64,000 nucleotides of DNA from Neoceratodus forsteri (Eukaryota > Chordata > Ceratodontiformes > Ceratodontidae). The stretch is from the NCBI GenBank assembly GCA_016271365.2, contig JADMNL010000023.1:610418001-610482000 (forward strand), in the 5' to 3' direction. Below the pieces are notes generated by a model. That model was not told where the DNA came from, searched no databases, and worked only from the letters and a program-made list of their open reading frames with translations. Shown piece after piece: positions 22,656-33,990 of the stretch. How positions within the stretch are numbered: the first letter of the stretch is position 1; each line of letters starts with the position of its first letter. The position numbers and the translations under genes are program-made.

Positions 22656-25300
22656 TGTTTGCAGAATCCCCCTGTAAAAACTTGTGATTTACTGGTTTTA
22701 GTGGATGATGAGGATGATGATGATGATGACCCAGTAATCAATATGATAGGTAGTCATGGTGGTCAGTTACAGTCCAGGTGTGCAGTGCCAGAAACATCAC
22801 ATGCCCCCACTTCAGTGCTTAAAATAACAGACTTAAATAAGCCACATCATCATGGACATGTTAAAGCAAAGCATCACAGTCCCTTGTTTGGGATTTTTCT
22901 GTTCAAGATGCAAATGATGATTCAGTTGCAATCTGCCAGGTTTGCCATGTGCATGAGTCGAGGTAAAGGGAGCCATCTTGGGACAGGAGGACAGCATATG
23001 CATCTTAAGACAGGCACTTGGCTCTGTGGACCCAGCACAAGCTGGGTGCTAATACCAGAATGGGGTGTTCACCCAGTATCACCGGCAACCATTGCAAGCA
23101 TGTTATCCCTTTCACGACTGTTAAGCCCTGTAGGAAATTAAATGTGTGCAGTAGTGCGGTAATAAAAGCAGAGGATTACTACAGACATGATGAGGTGGAG
23201 GACCATAATGACTTTGAAATGTTGTCCAGTGCTGGTGAGAGTAGCAGTTTTTGTGGTGGTGGTGGTGGTGGTGGTGAATGCAGTATGTCTAGTGCAAGTG
23301 GTATATCAACCCGGTTGGCAAATCTGGAAAAATATCATCATTTCTGAGTTTGTCATCATCACCTGTGCAGCCATCTTCATCAAATGTCCACACTCCACCC
23401 CTGCCAATGCCATTCATCACAGAGCACAACCATTTGTGACCAACAACACACCCATGTAAAGCGTTTAAGTCAACCCATGTTACAGAGTGTTTTGCACATA
23501 AGCTGAAGTACCCCCAATCATACAGTGTCATGTGAACCTAATGCTGCTGTAGCAGAAATGACTGGCAATCAATCTTTGCCCTTCTCCTTTGTGGAGAATT
23601 CTGGGTTCCAACACTTTGCTGCCGTGCCTGTCAAAATGGAAAGTCCCATTCAGGACATACTTTTCTACCTGTGCTGTTCCTGAGTTGTTCCACTGTCTCA
23701 GACTCAGTAAGACATGCCATTCAACATTCCTCCTCTCCATTCATCCATTTATGTATGGTTATGTGGACAAGTGGCAAAACAGTGAGAGTTCATATCTGTG
23801 TATAACTGCACACTGGGCTCAGGTGCCGGGGCTGTTTGTGATGCTGGTAGTGTGACTAAACAGTGCAGGAAGGTGGATTGTCACAGTAGCAATCTTCCTG
23901 GAATTCACCAGCATGCAACAATTGCTATGCGCCATTGTGACCTGTTCACACACTGGTGAGAATATATTGGACATGGTACTGACTGAAATTGACAGATGGC
24001 TAAACCCTCTGTCCCTGAGGCTGGGTTCATAGCAAGTGACAATGGGTCAAATGTGGTGAAATGCATCACGAATGGTGTTTTTCATGTTCAATGCATGGCC
24101 CACTACTTAAATCTTGTGGTTCAGGAGTTTCTACAGCACTCTGACATAAAGGAAATGCTGACCATTGCCGACATATCTGCTCTCACTTTTCAAGATCTGG
24201 AAAGGCCGTGACCAACTGCGGCAGCTGCAGATACAAAAACAGCCTGCCTCAGCACCGCTTGAAACTGGAAGTTGTCACCTGATGGAACTCCACATTATAC
24301 ATGGCAGAGAGTTGTATGAACAATACATAACCATCTCAAGAATATCTTATTATGCACACTAGCTGTGACAGTTCTGGGGCCTCCATGTCTATAGCCGACT
24401 GAATAGTGGCACCTCATGTACTCTGTAATAACAATTTGTGGCCTTTTGAACATGCTACACAGGCAGTGAGTGGCGAATCTGCCTCCATTAGCTAATCAAT
24501 TCCACTGCTGCAGGTGCTGAGGCAGACATTGGTGAATGTACAGCATAACCTTGATGTTGCTGGAGATGGTGGTTGCAGTATATTGCTGCAACAAATGCTG
24601 ACAGTATTCGATCAGAATCGTCACATTGTGAGCATTCAGCGTAGTGACAACTTTGCAATGGCAACAATGCTGGACCCATGATACAAATGTGGAATTGCAT
24701 CAGTACTGGAGAGAGGACCTGAACAGGTAAAAATATCAGTGATCAACTGGTTTTCTTGGTTCATGCAGCACAGAAGTCACATGCCAAGGTTTGCAAACCT
24801 CAGCAGCATAATCCAGCTGAGCGTGTAGCTGGAGAACCACCAAGCATATCATGCAAGGGTAAGGGGACTGTAGTTCCTGGTGGTCTGTCATCCAAAGTGG
24901 CTGGTGTCAACCCGCTTTGGGAGCTTTGTCCCAAGTGGGTATTGTAAAATCAATGATTCCGGAACAGGCTGATGCATCAACAATTGGACTTAGTGTAGCA
25001 CAGAGAATGGTTGAGTCATATTTGTCTGAAACAGGCATCTGACAATAAGTGAAGATCCTCTTTTGTACTGGAGTGGAAAGGTCAGTGAATGGCCAGAGCT
25101 GACTGCAGTGGCACTGAAGTACCTCACATGCCCACCCTCCAGTGTAAGTGTTGAGAGGGTATTCAGCTCAGCAGATGCAATAGTCAAGGATAGTCGGACA
25201 AACCTGTCTCCTGCAAATGTTGGTTTGCTAACATTCATTAAAATGAATGAAGGCACATACCAGCACAGACTGCAACCTCGGTATTTGTACCCAGCCTAGT
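22656..25300 (+). mobile_element. hAT DNA transposon (second subfamily), decayed
   Basis: Read in shifting frames, the order is complete for a hAT transposase. It starts with an acidic VDDEDDDDDDP stretch (22700) and a BED finger with AICQVCHVHESR and GKGSHLGTGG (22890-22990). Then come an FVENSGFQHFAA-like block (about 23600), the PFIHLCMVMWTSGKTV block (about 23740-23790), and IASDNGSNVVKCITNGVFH with QCMAHYLNLVVQEFL (24030-24135). It ends with the dimerisation domain YWSGKVSEWPELTAVALKYL, PPSSVSVERVFSS and SPANVGLLTFIKMNE (25066-25255). The longest intact part is the 78-codon dimerisation ORF. Terminal repeats and 8-bp target duplications were not found by eye. Confidence 0.9.
22880..25299 (+). 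pseudogene. hAT transposase remnant, BED finger to dimerisation domain
   Basis: The BED finger has the C..C and H..H spacing expected for a DNA-binding finger that recognises the element ends. The catalytic core keeps the DN of the ASDNGSN block and the RWNST-like block (about 24265, as TWNST/MELH in shifted frame). The MLDPRYKCGIAS-like block appears near 24670. At least six frameshifts and several stops are present. The text is closest in style to hAT families that gave rise to ZBED-like genes, but nothing suggests domestication here. Confidence 0.8.
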
Positions 25301-25514
25301 CATGGTGGTCTTGCTGATGTGGAAATGGAGCATCCTGGTGGCACTGGAAGTGGCTGCCTGAAACGTCCACCACTGATGTAGATGATGACAGAATGGAGAA
25401 AGAATTTCCCAGTGGTCAGACTTCAGACTTCGATGACTGTGAGGCAGTTTTCTTTCTGAGGATGATGATGTGGCTAATGTTCTCAGGTTTTAACTGCAGT
25501 ATTTAAAGGCAGTG

Positions 25515-25880
25515 TGCCCCCCACCCTGGACCACCACCACCAGGACTGATGTTATCCAAGTCTGCTGCCACCATGAGTCTGTCTGCCCCATGGACCACCA
25601 CCACCACTGGGACTGATGTCATCCAAGTCTGCCACCATGAGTCTGTCTGCCCCCATGGACCACCACCACCACTGGGACTGATGTTATCCAACTCTGCTGC
25701 CACCATGAGTCTGTCTGCCCCCACAGACCAAGAACACCACTGGGACTGATGTTATACAAGTCTGCCACCAAGACTGTCTGCTCCCCACAGACCACCACCA
25801 CCACCAGGACTGATGTTATCCAACTCTGCTGCCACCATGAGTCTGTCTCCCCATGAACCACCAGTCCACCAGTGCACCAC
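25515..25880. repeat. Minisatellite, ~64-bp unit, about 5.5 copies
   Basis: Each unit reads GGACCACCACCACC, then a GGGACTGATGTTATCCAA phrase and a CTGCCACCATGAGTCTGTCTG-type phrase. Starts lie near 25530, 25594, 25657, 25725, 25790 and 25857. The array sits just downstream of the hAT dimerisation domain. ORFs on both strands are repeat artefacts. Confidence 0.9.
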
Positions 25881-25978
25881 CACCACCAGCTTCTTAATAT
25901 TTAAACCATAAAGTGAGTATGTGCCCATGTTTATTATGCTGCCTCACCTCCTTAAGTTGTCTGTTTTGTTTTCTGCAG

Positions 25979-26135
25979 CTTTTCAGAGCCACAATGGCAA
26001 AACACATACAGTACACTTATTTTGATTCTTTTCGGGATAAAATAACAGGCTCCATCGATATTACTAGTTGGGAAAGATGCTGTAGCTATACCGTGAGAGA
26101 GGAACCAATGTAATGTCCATGTGAAATCCATTCTG
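25979..26135 (+). other. Candidate exon, 157 bp
   Basis: A strong acceptor (TCTGTTTTGTTTTCTGCAG) ends at 25978 and a strong donor (CTG|GTAAGTATG) starts at 26136. Inside, ACAATGG gives a good start at 25994, opening a 39-codon frame (MAKHIQYTYFDSFRDKITGS and more) that stops at 26111-26113, before the donor. The peptide is not recognised. It may be a 5' or non-coding exon, or the 3' exon of the upstream hAT. Confidence 0.35.
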
Positions 26136-26584
26136 GTAAGTATGAAGATTTTATTTCATCCATTTCATTGCTTTGTAAAGACTGCTGCAAATATTGCACA
26201 CAACAGGTTGTCTTAGTAGTTGACAAGATCGTCTCTGAAATGTAACTTGACAATAGGGATTGAGATTTGAGAACCAGCGAAGGACACATAACAATGAAGT
26301 TGTAACTTTTAGAAGTCATTCATTTCTTTTTAGGAAAATTTGCAATACTTTGTTGTTCTGTCAAAGTGGCCTTATCCAAAAAGTTCTTCAACATCAGTCA
26401 CACCTTTTCCCGACCAACTTGAGCACACATGCAACCATGAAGTCATTTCATTCGATGACCATAACCATCATTAACAATCGGACTCAGAAGGATGCAGATG
26501 AAATCTGTGAAGAAGTAAAAATAAGAAACCATTACAGGCAAAACTGAAAATATGATTCCCCCACCCCCAAAAAGAAATACTTAC

Positions 26585-26735
26585 CTTCATGTGGGAGAGT
26601 TATCCATTTCCGTTTTAAGTGCAAAAATTCTCATTGGGCACTGGAATGTGCACAGAAACAGTTTGGAGTCACCTGTGTGATGCAGAACAATAGCATGAGT
26701 ACATGTCCATGTCAAGTTCAACCCTCCATCATCAC
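26585..26735 (-). other. Candidate exon on the minus strand
   Basis: On the minus strand a GTGTATTTTGTAG acceptor precedes the segment and an ACATGAAG|GTAAGTAT donor follows it. An alternative internal acceptor (GCATCACACAG) would start the exon at 26672. One frame is open through LNLTWTCTHAIVLHH and KLFLCTFQCPMRIFALKTEM, then stops two bases before the donor. The stop so close to the donor argues against a simple internal coding exon. Confidence 0.25.
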
Positions 26736-26799
26736 CTACAAAATACACAACAATATATACACTCAACAAGGCTACTAGCCCACACAAAAAAATAGGTCT

Positions 26800-27150
26800 A
26801 ATGCTCAACTACCTCAAATCATTAATAATTAGTTAATGGTTAATTATTCCTCAGTTTTGCTTTGGTTGATTTTTCACATGCAAATGAGTTAGTGGCTAAC
26901 TCCCCTTGTTCAACCTACTGCTAACTAATTCTTAACAGTTTCAGCAGTTAGTCATTGACTTATTTCCTAATTAAGAATAAACTAATCCCATGAATTGAGT
27001 ATTAGTTGGAATTCATTAATTACTATTTGAGTTTATGTAATAAATAATTTACGATCAATACTCAACATTTGAGCATTAGCTGATAAGTACTGTAAGTAGA
27101 ATAGTTAATAGTTAAGAATAACTAATTCTTAACCAGCTCATTTGTGCAGT
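26800..27150. other. A/T-rich stretch built of TTAACTAATT-like words
   Basis: TTAATTA, CTAACTAATT and AGTTAAT words recur without a fixed period, with no ORF. A similar stretch is at 57980-58310. Between 27149 and 27180 a short segment has an acceptor-like GCAG and a donor-like TCAG|GTAAGC, but it is only about 30 bp. Confidence 0.4.
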
Positions 27151-27550
27151 GCTGCTAGAAACTACCCAGCTGGGAGTCAGGTAAGCAACAGTAGCATCCA
27201 CTCCTCACTGAAGGTGCACACATCTTACTGAAGCACCCTGAGGCACCTTCCACTCCCTCACTCAAAGCCAGAAACTAGTCTCTGTCTGGGGTGGGTTCCA
27301 TCCGCCAGTACAGCCCTGGGGATGGCCTGAGTGTTAAACAGGAGGCAGAGTTAAGTCCCAAATGACTATTTGAAATAAACTGCATTTATGCAAGAAAGAC
27401 TCCCTTTCCCAACTGGAGTCACTTGTTTGTAAATTTTGTAGTCACCTACTAGCACATAGACTGGGTACATGCTCCAAATGTGCCACTAAAAATTCAAGCA
27501 ACTTTATTGTAACTATCAATCAATCAACTGATAAGTGCTGAGTAAACTGG

Positions 27551-27770
27551 GAGTGTGTTGCAGAAATGTTAATAAAGTGCCTTATAGTTATTCCTGATAC
27601 ACCTTCAATGGAGTACCTTCTCAGTTGGGACATACCTGCATTACTCCAGAAATGCAACTTTAGAGTGTGTTCCAAAATGTTACTAAAGTGCCTTGGAATT
27701 ATAGTATATGCACTTCAAATTGAGTACCCATACTCTGCAAATTCACCTAAAATGCAATTTAAGTACCTTC
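27551..27770. repeat. Tandem duplication, ~113-bp unit, two copies
   Basis: GAGTGTGTT, AAATGTTA and TAAAGTGCCTT occur in both halves (starts near 27551 and 27664), followed by CTTCAA, GAGTACC and an AAATGCAA phrase in each. From 27780 to 29680 no gene or known element is seen. 29148-29560 is G/C-richer and open on the minus strand for 103 codons, but shows no domain. Confidence 0.6.
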
Positions 27771-29684
27771 TTGAGTAAACTTCAATCTCTCAGTGTAAAA
27801 TATTCTCACAGTTAGGGCACAATTGTAAATTAAAACTTCTGGAAGAGCCCGTGTGCCACGATCGGCTGGTGGGCCCATCCCGTGTAGCTTCAGTGCCCTC
27901 CATCCTTCAAGAGAACTGAACTAGGCAAATCTGGTACTCAGAACATTCTCTTGCCCTCATGTCAGTTTCTCAGCCTCTGACTTGACTAGCCACACAAATC
28001 TACAAGCAGAGCAGAACTAAGAAAGGGGATGGAGTATGCATTTTATTTTTAAATGAGGGTTACGAGTCCTGGAAGGCCTCACATAGGGGTGTACAAGTAC
28101 CTTTTTAAATTTTCACTGGCAAATACTTCTGCATCTCAGATACTGTGCTATTCACTACTCACTATTCATATTCCTTTTCAAGCTGCCCCCAGTCAGCAGC
28201 ATGTGTCAAATAGTGTTATCACATAATGACCAAGAAAACCCTAGAGATGCAACATTTCAGTGGGGTCCATCTTCATTTAATTTTACAACTTGGAACAGAA
28301 TCTCAATAGAGATCAAGATCACTTTCTCAGGGACACAGTGAGTTACAGCCTGTGGCTGGGCTTGAACATGGATATACTGCTTCACAGTTTCAGAGACAAT
28401 ATTATGTTGGAAAGATGATCCAACTAACCACAATTTAACACTACACCCCCCTTCCATATCTTGGGACATTTACTTTCTGGCAGTGGGGCTTTCTTCAGGG
28501 GGCCACTGGTGTACTTTCATTTCTGCTCATTGAATTAAATACAGTGTAGTCTTCATCTTTCTCAAATATTAAACAATTTTCATAATTTCTTGGGAGTTAA
28601 ATCCTGAATGTGTTCAGTAAAGAAAGGTACTGGTCATATACTGTTTAGAAATGCAACTGAAGCCCATACTAGACCACATTTTCTATCATGAAATTCAACG
28701 ACACCATCCTCAACTCTCTTTGTGTCTTTCTAGAAATTGTGAAACCCCAATACAGTATAGACACTCATGGTACAGTGGGAGGAGAGGAGACTATTGTATC
28801 ATGAGTAAATGCACTCTTTGAGGGTGTTCTAATGTTCAGGAAGCATGCAACAAGAATAGATCAAGGATTTGAAACAAAATGTTGGTAATAAAACACTATT
28901 TGCATGCATTTCAGTTAAGCTAAAAAAGCACAGCAGTTAAAACAACCAACAACTTGAATAAATTGTAGAAGGTAAGCAATCATTAAATATATTTTTCAGT
29001 TATATATAATATAATGCCAAAAGGATTGACAAGTATCCATTTAATACCAACTGTATACCAAAACGTGTATGTGATAGTCAAACAACAAAACTTTAAAAGT
29101 AATTTTACTGTAAACAACATTTTTTTCCAGTTAGCCTTATTTCTCCTCTATGCACTGGCAGCCTCCATTATACCAGCCACCCCAGCCAACACTCCCCAGG
29201 ACTTGCTATCCCTCAGAGGCAGCACAGTCTGGGTCGTCAGGCACAGGGCGTGTAGGCAGCTGGAGTCATCCTGCAGCTGGAGTACAGATTTTCCTAGTAC
29301 TCCCCTAAAGTGCAGCATGCCCCATGTGCTGTACACCTGACATCTGCCTCTCCTCTTCCCAACTCTGGTAGTTTCAGCCTGCTTATCCTCATCCACTGAT
29401 AGTATCTGGCAAGCACCACAAACTCTGCTCCACCCACACTGGGATGAGCAATCCAGCAAGAACTCAGTCTGCTTCCTCTTGCTGACCCTCCAACTCCCAA
29501 GATAACACTTGAAACTTGGGTCTTCAGCACTGCAAGTACAGCACCATCACTGCAATAGTGGGCCTGCAAAATCTAAGATCTGTGAAATGTAACTGGTCTG
29601 CACATCCACATGTGTAGTTGTAGGTCCTGTCATCTATTTTTTGTGGCTATTTCTGCACTAGTGAACACAGAATCTGTCAGCAGG

Positions 29685-29765
29685 CAAGGACCATATGGCC
29701 CACCTAGTCTGCCCATTTCCTCCTTACCTGCTGCAGCCCCAGATCCTATCTGGTGCATTTTTGTA
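29685..29765 (-). mobile_element. CR1 LINE 3'-end scrap
   Basis: GGACCATATGGCCCACCTAG, then CTGCCCATTT, matches the reversed 3' untranslated region of CR1 (compare GGACCACTTGGCCCACAG at about 18298). Only about 80 bp are left and the terminal octamers are gone. From 29765 to 30360 I see nothing further. Confidence 0.65.
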
Positions 29766-30360
29766 AACTGGTAGTTATTGCCCAAGAAGCCTAACAGTCA
29801 TTAAATAACCCCTAAAACACCATAATGATGACTTTTGGTAGGGGACAGGGCTGCAGGCACTCTGTGGGCATTGCAGTGGGATCAGGAGGAGGAACACCTA
29901 AATATACTTGGAACTTCTTTGCTGGCAGGTATACATGTATGGGGCTATTTGCCTAGCATAATCACTATGCTGTTTTAGGGCTACGGCTACAGTGCTTGGT
30001 GGCCACTTGACTCACACAAGGAAATGATAAGCCAGGCTTTATGAACTAAACTCTTTATGCAAGCCAAAAATGTGATATATGGTTAAAATAGCTTCTGGCA
30101 GGCACCATCATGTTATGGGTTGCCTGCCTGGAACTAGTGTCAGTTGGTCCTAAAATGCAGACCCTTCCATTTCCATGTGGAAAACAGCTAGCTGGAACAT
30201 GCAGATGAAGCTGCAATAGAAGTAGCTGCTTGGTTAGATACCATATGGGGTTCAACAGGCCTGGCCACAGGTGAATTAAGAGCAAGGCTAAGCATACAGC
30301 AGCAGTGATAGTGTGTTGTAAAGCATTGTTCTACACAGAAATCCATAGTTTTCAAAATGC

Positions 30361-30425
30361 TGTTGTACCACAGTTCAGATACCATGGAATGTGATTGTAC
30401 CCTTCTGTGGTAAAACAGTATTCTA
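30361..30425. repeat. Hairpin element, ~65 bp
   Basis: TACCACAG and CTGTGGTA flank an internal ACCATGGAATGTGATTG. The text is related to the larger hairpin at 30953-31054: both have TTGT(A/G)CCAC, CCATGGAA and CTGTGG in the same order. Confidence 0.4.
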
Positions 30426-30480
30426 AACCATCTAGAGACATGCAAGTTAAATTCACTGTGAAAGAAATATAAAATAATGC

Positions 30481-30610
30481 ATGGAAAGTTTGGTTTACAG
30501 GGATTTTATGCACCCTGAGGTGTGTGATGCCCCATGAAGCCTGAGGGGTTTATATGGGCATCTCACACACACTGAAGTGGTGCATAAAATTCCATAGAAC
30601 ACTTCTCCAT
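30481..30610. repeat. Hairpin element, ~130 bp, family A
   Basis: The left arm ATTTTATGCACC, then TGTGTGATGCCC, pairs with GGGCATCTCACACAC and GGTGCATAAAAT. The outer parts ATGGAAAGTT and AACACTTCTCCAT pair imperfectly. The loop holds GAAGCCTGAGGGGTTTATA. The element at 47257-47376 has the same plan and a matching loop side (GCTTCGCCTCGGGTTTATAG). Confidence 0.65.
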
Positions 30611-30952
30611 GTTTTATTTTCATTTACTATTTTGGTTTAAATTGTCTTTAACGCTTTGTGAGGGCAACTGTTACCACCAAGAAGCTTGTCTCACGCTGAG
30701 TGACTGATTGTGTAGCGCTTGTGAATGTCCAGCATGAGGACAGCTTGTTCAGTGGTTTTCAGGTGATGCTGCGATACTGTTCTGCCCATGGTTTATAGAG
30801 CTCCACAAACAACACATGTGGTTTCTGAAGCTGTTGGACAGTAACTGGCAGTGGTTTATAACCACTAACCAGTAAATATAAAACAACAATGCACATATTT
30901 CACATAATAATATACACTATAAAAACACAGGATGAGCAGCTTTAAGTATAAC

Positions 30953-31054
30953 CAGTGTGTTGTGCCACCTCGGGTTCTGATTCCCATGGAACACTTGAGC
31001 TTCATCCCGAGGTCAAAGAGAATCACATGCCCTCTGTGGCAGAACACACTGACT
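30953..31054. repeat. Foldback element, ~100 bp
   Basis: CAGTGTGTTGTGCCAC on the left pairs with GTGGCAGAACACACTG on the right, and inside CCTCGGG pairs with CCCGAGG. Minus-strand and plus-strand ORFs of 60-74 codons across it are artefacts of the palindrome. Confidence 0.6.
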
Positions 31055-31257
31055 GTGCATAGTTACCCATTCAGTATTTTCTATATGCTGAGTTACCCAG
31101 TTTTGATTGCATATCAATATGCCTGTTTCATTTGGGCATCATTTTCAAACCACTAGCAAGCAGGGAAGAGCTTTGTTGTGGAATTCTGGCACGGCCATCA
31201 CATGAGACAACACCACCCCCTCAGTTTGGGCAGCATTTCTCTGCACAATACTGATGC

Positions 31258-31500
31258 CTCCTCCTCCTCCTCCTCCTCCACATACTGTAACAGGCATTCC
31301 CTGATGTACAGTGGCACCCTGTTTCCACTCATCCTATATGGACCCTCCCTGGTTTCTAGTGGCACCTTCTTACCACCCCATGCAAAGTTTTCTGTTGTCT
31401 AGTGGCATTTGTCTGCCTTTCCCAATATTGTGCCATTCCCTGGTGTCCGGTGGCCCCAACCTTCATGTCTATGATAAACTCTATAGTGCATGGTGGAGCA
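31258..31500. repeat. (CTC)n run and reversed minisatellite
   Basis: An (CTC)n run of about 22 bp is at 31258-31279. From about 31290 the phrase CCCTGGTTTCTAGTGGCACC recurs every 60-70 bp (near 31310, 31350, 31398 and 31440). Its reverse complement matches the CCACTAGACACCAGGG phrase of the array at 12.3-12.8 kb. Confidence 0.55.
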
Positions 31501-31529
31501 TCATTGTGTATAGAGATCTATACACTGTG

Positions 31530-33303
31530 GTTTGGTCTGGCATGGAGACAGGGACTCAATTAAGCAACACAAGGGCAAATGTATTAGATATCAGGAGGGC
31601 ATCATTCAATGAAATGTGTAGATGTTTAAGAGCAGCCCCAGTAATAGAGGCATAGAGAAACAGTGGGGAGACTAAAAGGAGTCATTATGGTGGTAACTAA
31701 CCAATTCATTAGGATAGTGGCCAAAGGAAAAGAAAAACGAAACCACTATGGTTCTCTAAAGAGGTGGGAGACTAAGTAAGAGCTAAAGAGCAAGTTTTAG
31801 GAAGCATAAGGAATCAAAATGGAGGAGAAGCAGGAAGACTGTAAAAAGCTAAGGCACAGACAGAGGAGGCTTAGCACAGACTGTGAAAAAGGGACAAGAC
31901 ATTCTACAGGTACATAAACAAAATGAGGAGGGATTGTGAGGCTCAAAGGGAGGAGGAGAGTGTAAGCGGAGGATTTAGACAAGGCAGAAATACTGAACAC
32001 ATACTTCTGTTCAGTATTCACTGAGGAGGGAGAGGTCAAGGACCCCAGTTGAGGAGAAGTGGACACCAGTCCATTCACAGTGGAGAGAGTTCTGGAGGAA
32101 TTCACAAAGCTGAAGGTGGATAAAGCCATGGGGTCAGATGACATACACCAGAAGATATTATGAGAGCTGCACAGGGAACTAACAGTGCCTCTGGCCACCC
32201 TTTTCACAGAGTCACTCAACACAGGTGTGGTTCCAGAGGACTGTAGGAGGGTGCATGTAGTCTCATTGTACAAAAGTGGCAGTAGAGTGGAAGCAAGGAA
32301 CTACAGGTGAGTCAGCCTCACTTCAGTGGTGGGGAAGATCATGGAGGTACTGCTGAAAGAAAGAACAGTGGCACATCTGGAATCCACTGGTGCCTAGGAT
32401 CTAAGGCAGCATGGATTCACATCAGAAGGTCTTGTCAAATGAATCTGACAGATTTTATTTATTGGGTGACTAGAAATTGAATCAGGGAGGGCCATAGACA
32501 TCACCTACCTAGATTTCAACAAAGCCTTCAATACCGTCCCACACAGAAAGTTGGTTAACAAGATGAGTAGTCTGGGCATGGGGCATAAGGTGATACAATG
32601 GGTTAGAAACTGATTGACAAACAGAAGGCAGAGGATGGTGGTAAATCAGATCCAATCCAGGGAGAGGGGTGACTAGCAGGGTACCACAGGAATCAATTTT
32701 GGGACCAGCTGTGTTCAATGTCTTCGTGAGTGACATTGCAGAGGGCTGGAAGGAAAGGTCTGCCCTATCTGCAGATGACACCAAGATCTGAAACAGAGTG
32801 GATACTCCAGAAAAGGTGCAGAAAATGAAAAGGGACCTGGAGAAGCTTGAAAGATGGTCAGAGGTGTGGCAACTGAAGTTCAGTGCAAAAAGTGCAAGAT
32901 AATGCACCTGGGTGGGAGAACCCAAGGGATAGCTACAGGATGGGAGGAGGAGCTGTCACCAAACAGGAAAGGGACCTAGTGGTTATCATATTTAATGCCC
33001 TTAAGGTACCAAAGCAGTGTACAAAAGCTGCAAGAAGGGTCAGTGACATGCTGGGATGCATAGGCAGGAGGTATTACTCGTGGGAGATGGGGTGATGCCA
33101 TTTTATAAAACACTGGTAAGGACTTACCTGGAGAACTGCATGCAGTGCTGGAGACCACATCTGCATAAGGACATTAACAAGGTGGAGGCTATCCAGAGAA
33201 GGATGACAAAGATGGTGCATGGCTGGCATCACAAAATGTATGAGGAGAGGCTAAGAGACCTCAATATGTATTTACTGGAGGAAAGGAGGGTATACCATGA
33301 GTA
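31530..33303 (+). mobile_element. CR1 LINE, truncated at both ends
   Basis: The copy starts in the endonuclease-RT linker (TRANVLDIRRASFNEMCRCL, about 31566-31625). It contains the RT with a YFCSVFTEEGE-like block (about 32000), an SADDTK box (about 32768) and NKVEAIQRRMTKMVHGWHHK (33176-33235). It then stops abruptly inside the C-terminal region at EERRVYHE (33303). A missing 3' end is unusual for CR1, whose copies are usually cut at the 5' side. It implies a later deletion or an insertion at 33303. 33303-33700 shows nothing else recognisable. Confidence 0.85.
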
Positions 33304-33707
33304 GAGCAACAGAATATGGGCAACAGGTGAAATGGCGACTCATATTGGGTGCTGCCTCTTGGAAGCTACCTACAAGGGTAGCAACTGTACACAGATATGA
33401 GGTAGTGGACGGTGTCAGAAGGGGATAGTGAGGGTAAGGGAGGGACAATGAAGGGGTTTTGAGGGAGGTGTGCCTGCTGCCACGAGATAGCCTTGTGGTG
33501 TGGTGGTGTGGGTGGATAATTCTGGTGCAGCAGGCACAGGGTTCCTGGACCAGGTGTGCATAAACTTTGCTGCTGCCTGCGGCACTTAATTTTTATACGA
33601 TATGGAATTTTGCCCCTGCCTGACTTGCATCCTGCTGGAGTTGATAATCTATATTATACAATAGCAAGAAATTTTGCTGAACTCTGATGGTCAATGTGTG
33701 CCTGAGA

Positions 33708-33737
33708 CAGTGATGTTATTACACAATAACATCACTG
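33708..33737. repeat. Perfect 13-bp hairpin
   Basis: CAGTGATGTTATT, a 4-base ACAC loop, then AATAACATCACTG. The arms are identical over 13 bp. The TGATGTTATTA text is shared with the next hairpin at 33.9 kb. Confidence 0.8.
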
Positions 33738-33890
33738 TATTGATTTATGGATGAGCATTTGGAGCTACAGTATTTTGTTTCAGAAACAAAGATACACTGC
33801 CTCACTGAAAATCTACTAAAACATTTTTATTTTATTTTTTATTTTCTGTAACATTGAGCCATTGTATAATTGCAATAAGGCACTCAAGGT

Positions 33891-33990
33891 GTGTGTTATC
33901 ATGTAATAGCGTCACTCCTGGGGTGGTGGAAGCACTTGGCTGCCTTGTGCTTCAATCCACTCAGGAGTGATGTTATTACACTTAAACACA
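33891..33990. repeat. Hairpin element, ~95 bp
   Basis: TAATAGCGTCACTCCTG pairs with CAGGAGTGATGTTATTA, and nearer the centre GAAGCAC pairs with GTGCTTC around a TTGGCTGCCTT loop. An AATAAA is present downstream at about 34112, but no gene leads to it. Confidence 0.6.

Noticed and set aside
20753..26135. The second hAT as the element that split the CR1 at 20752
   Set aside because: CR1 text does not resume near the hAT's right side (~26 kb). It resumes only at 61271.
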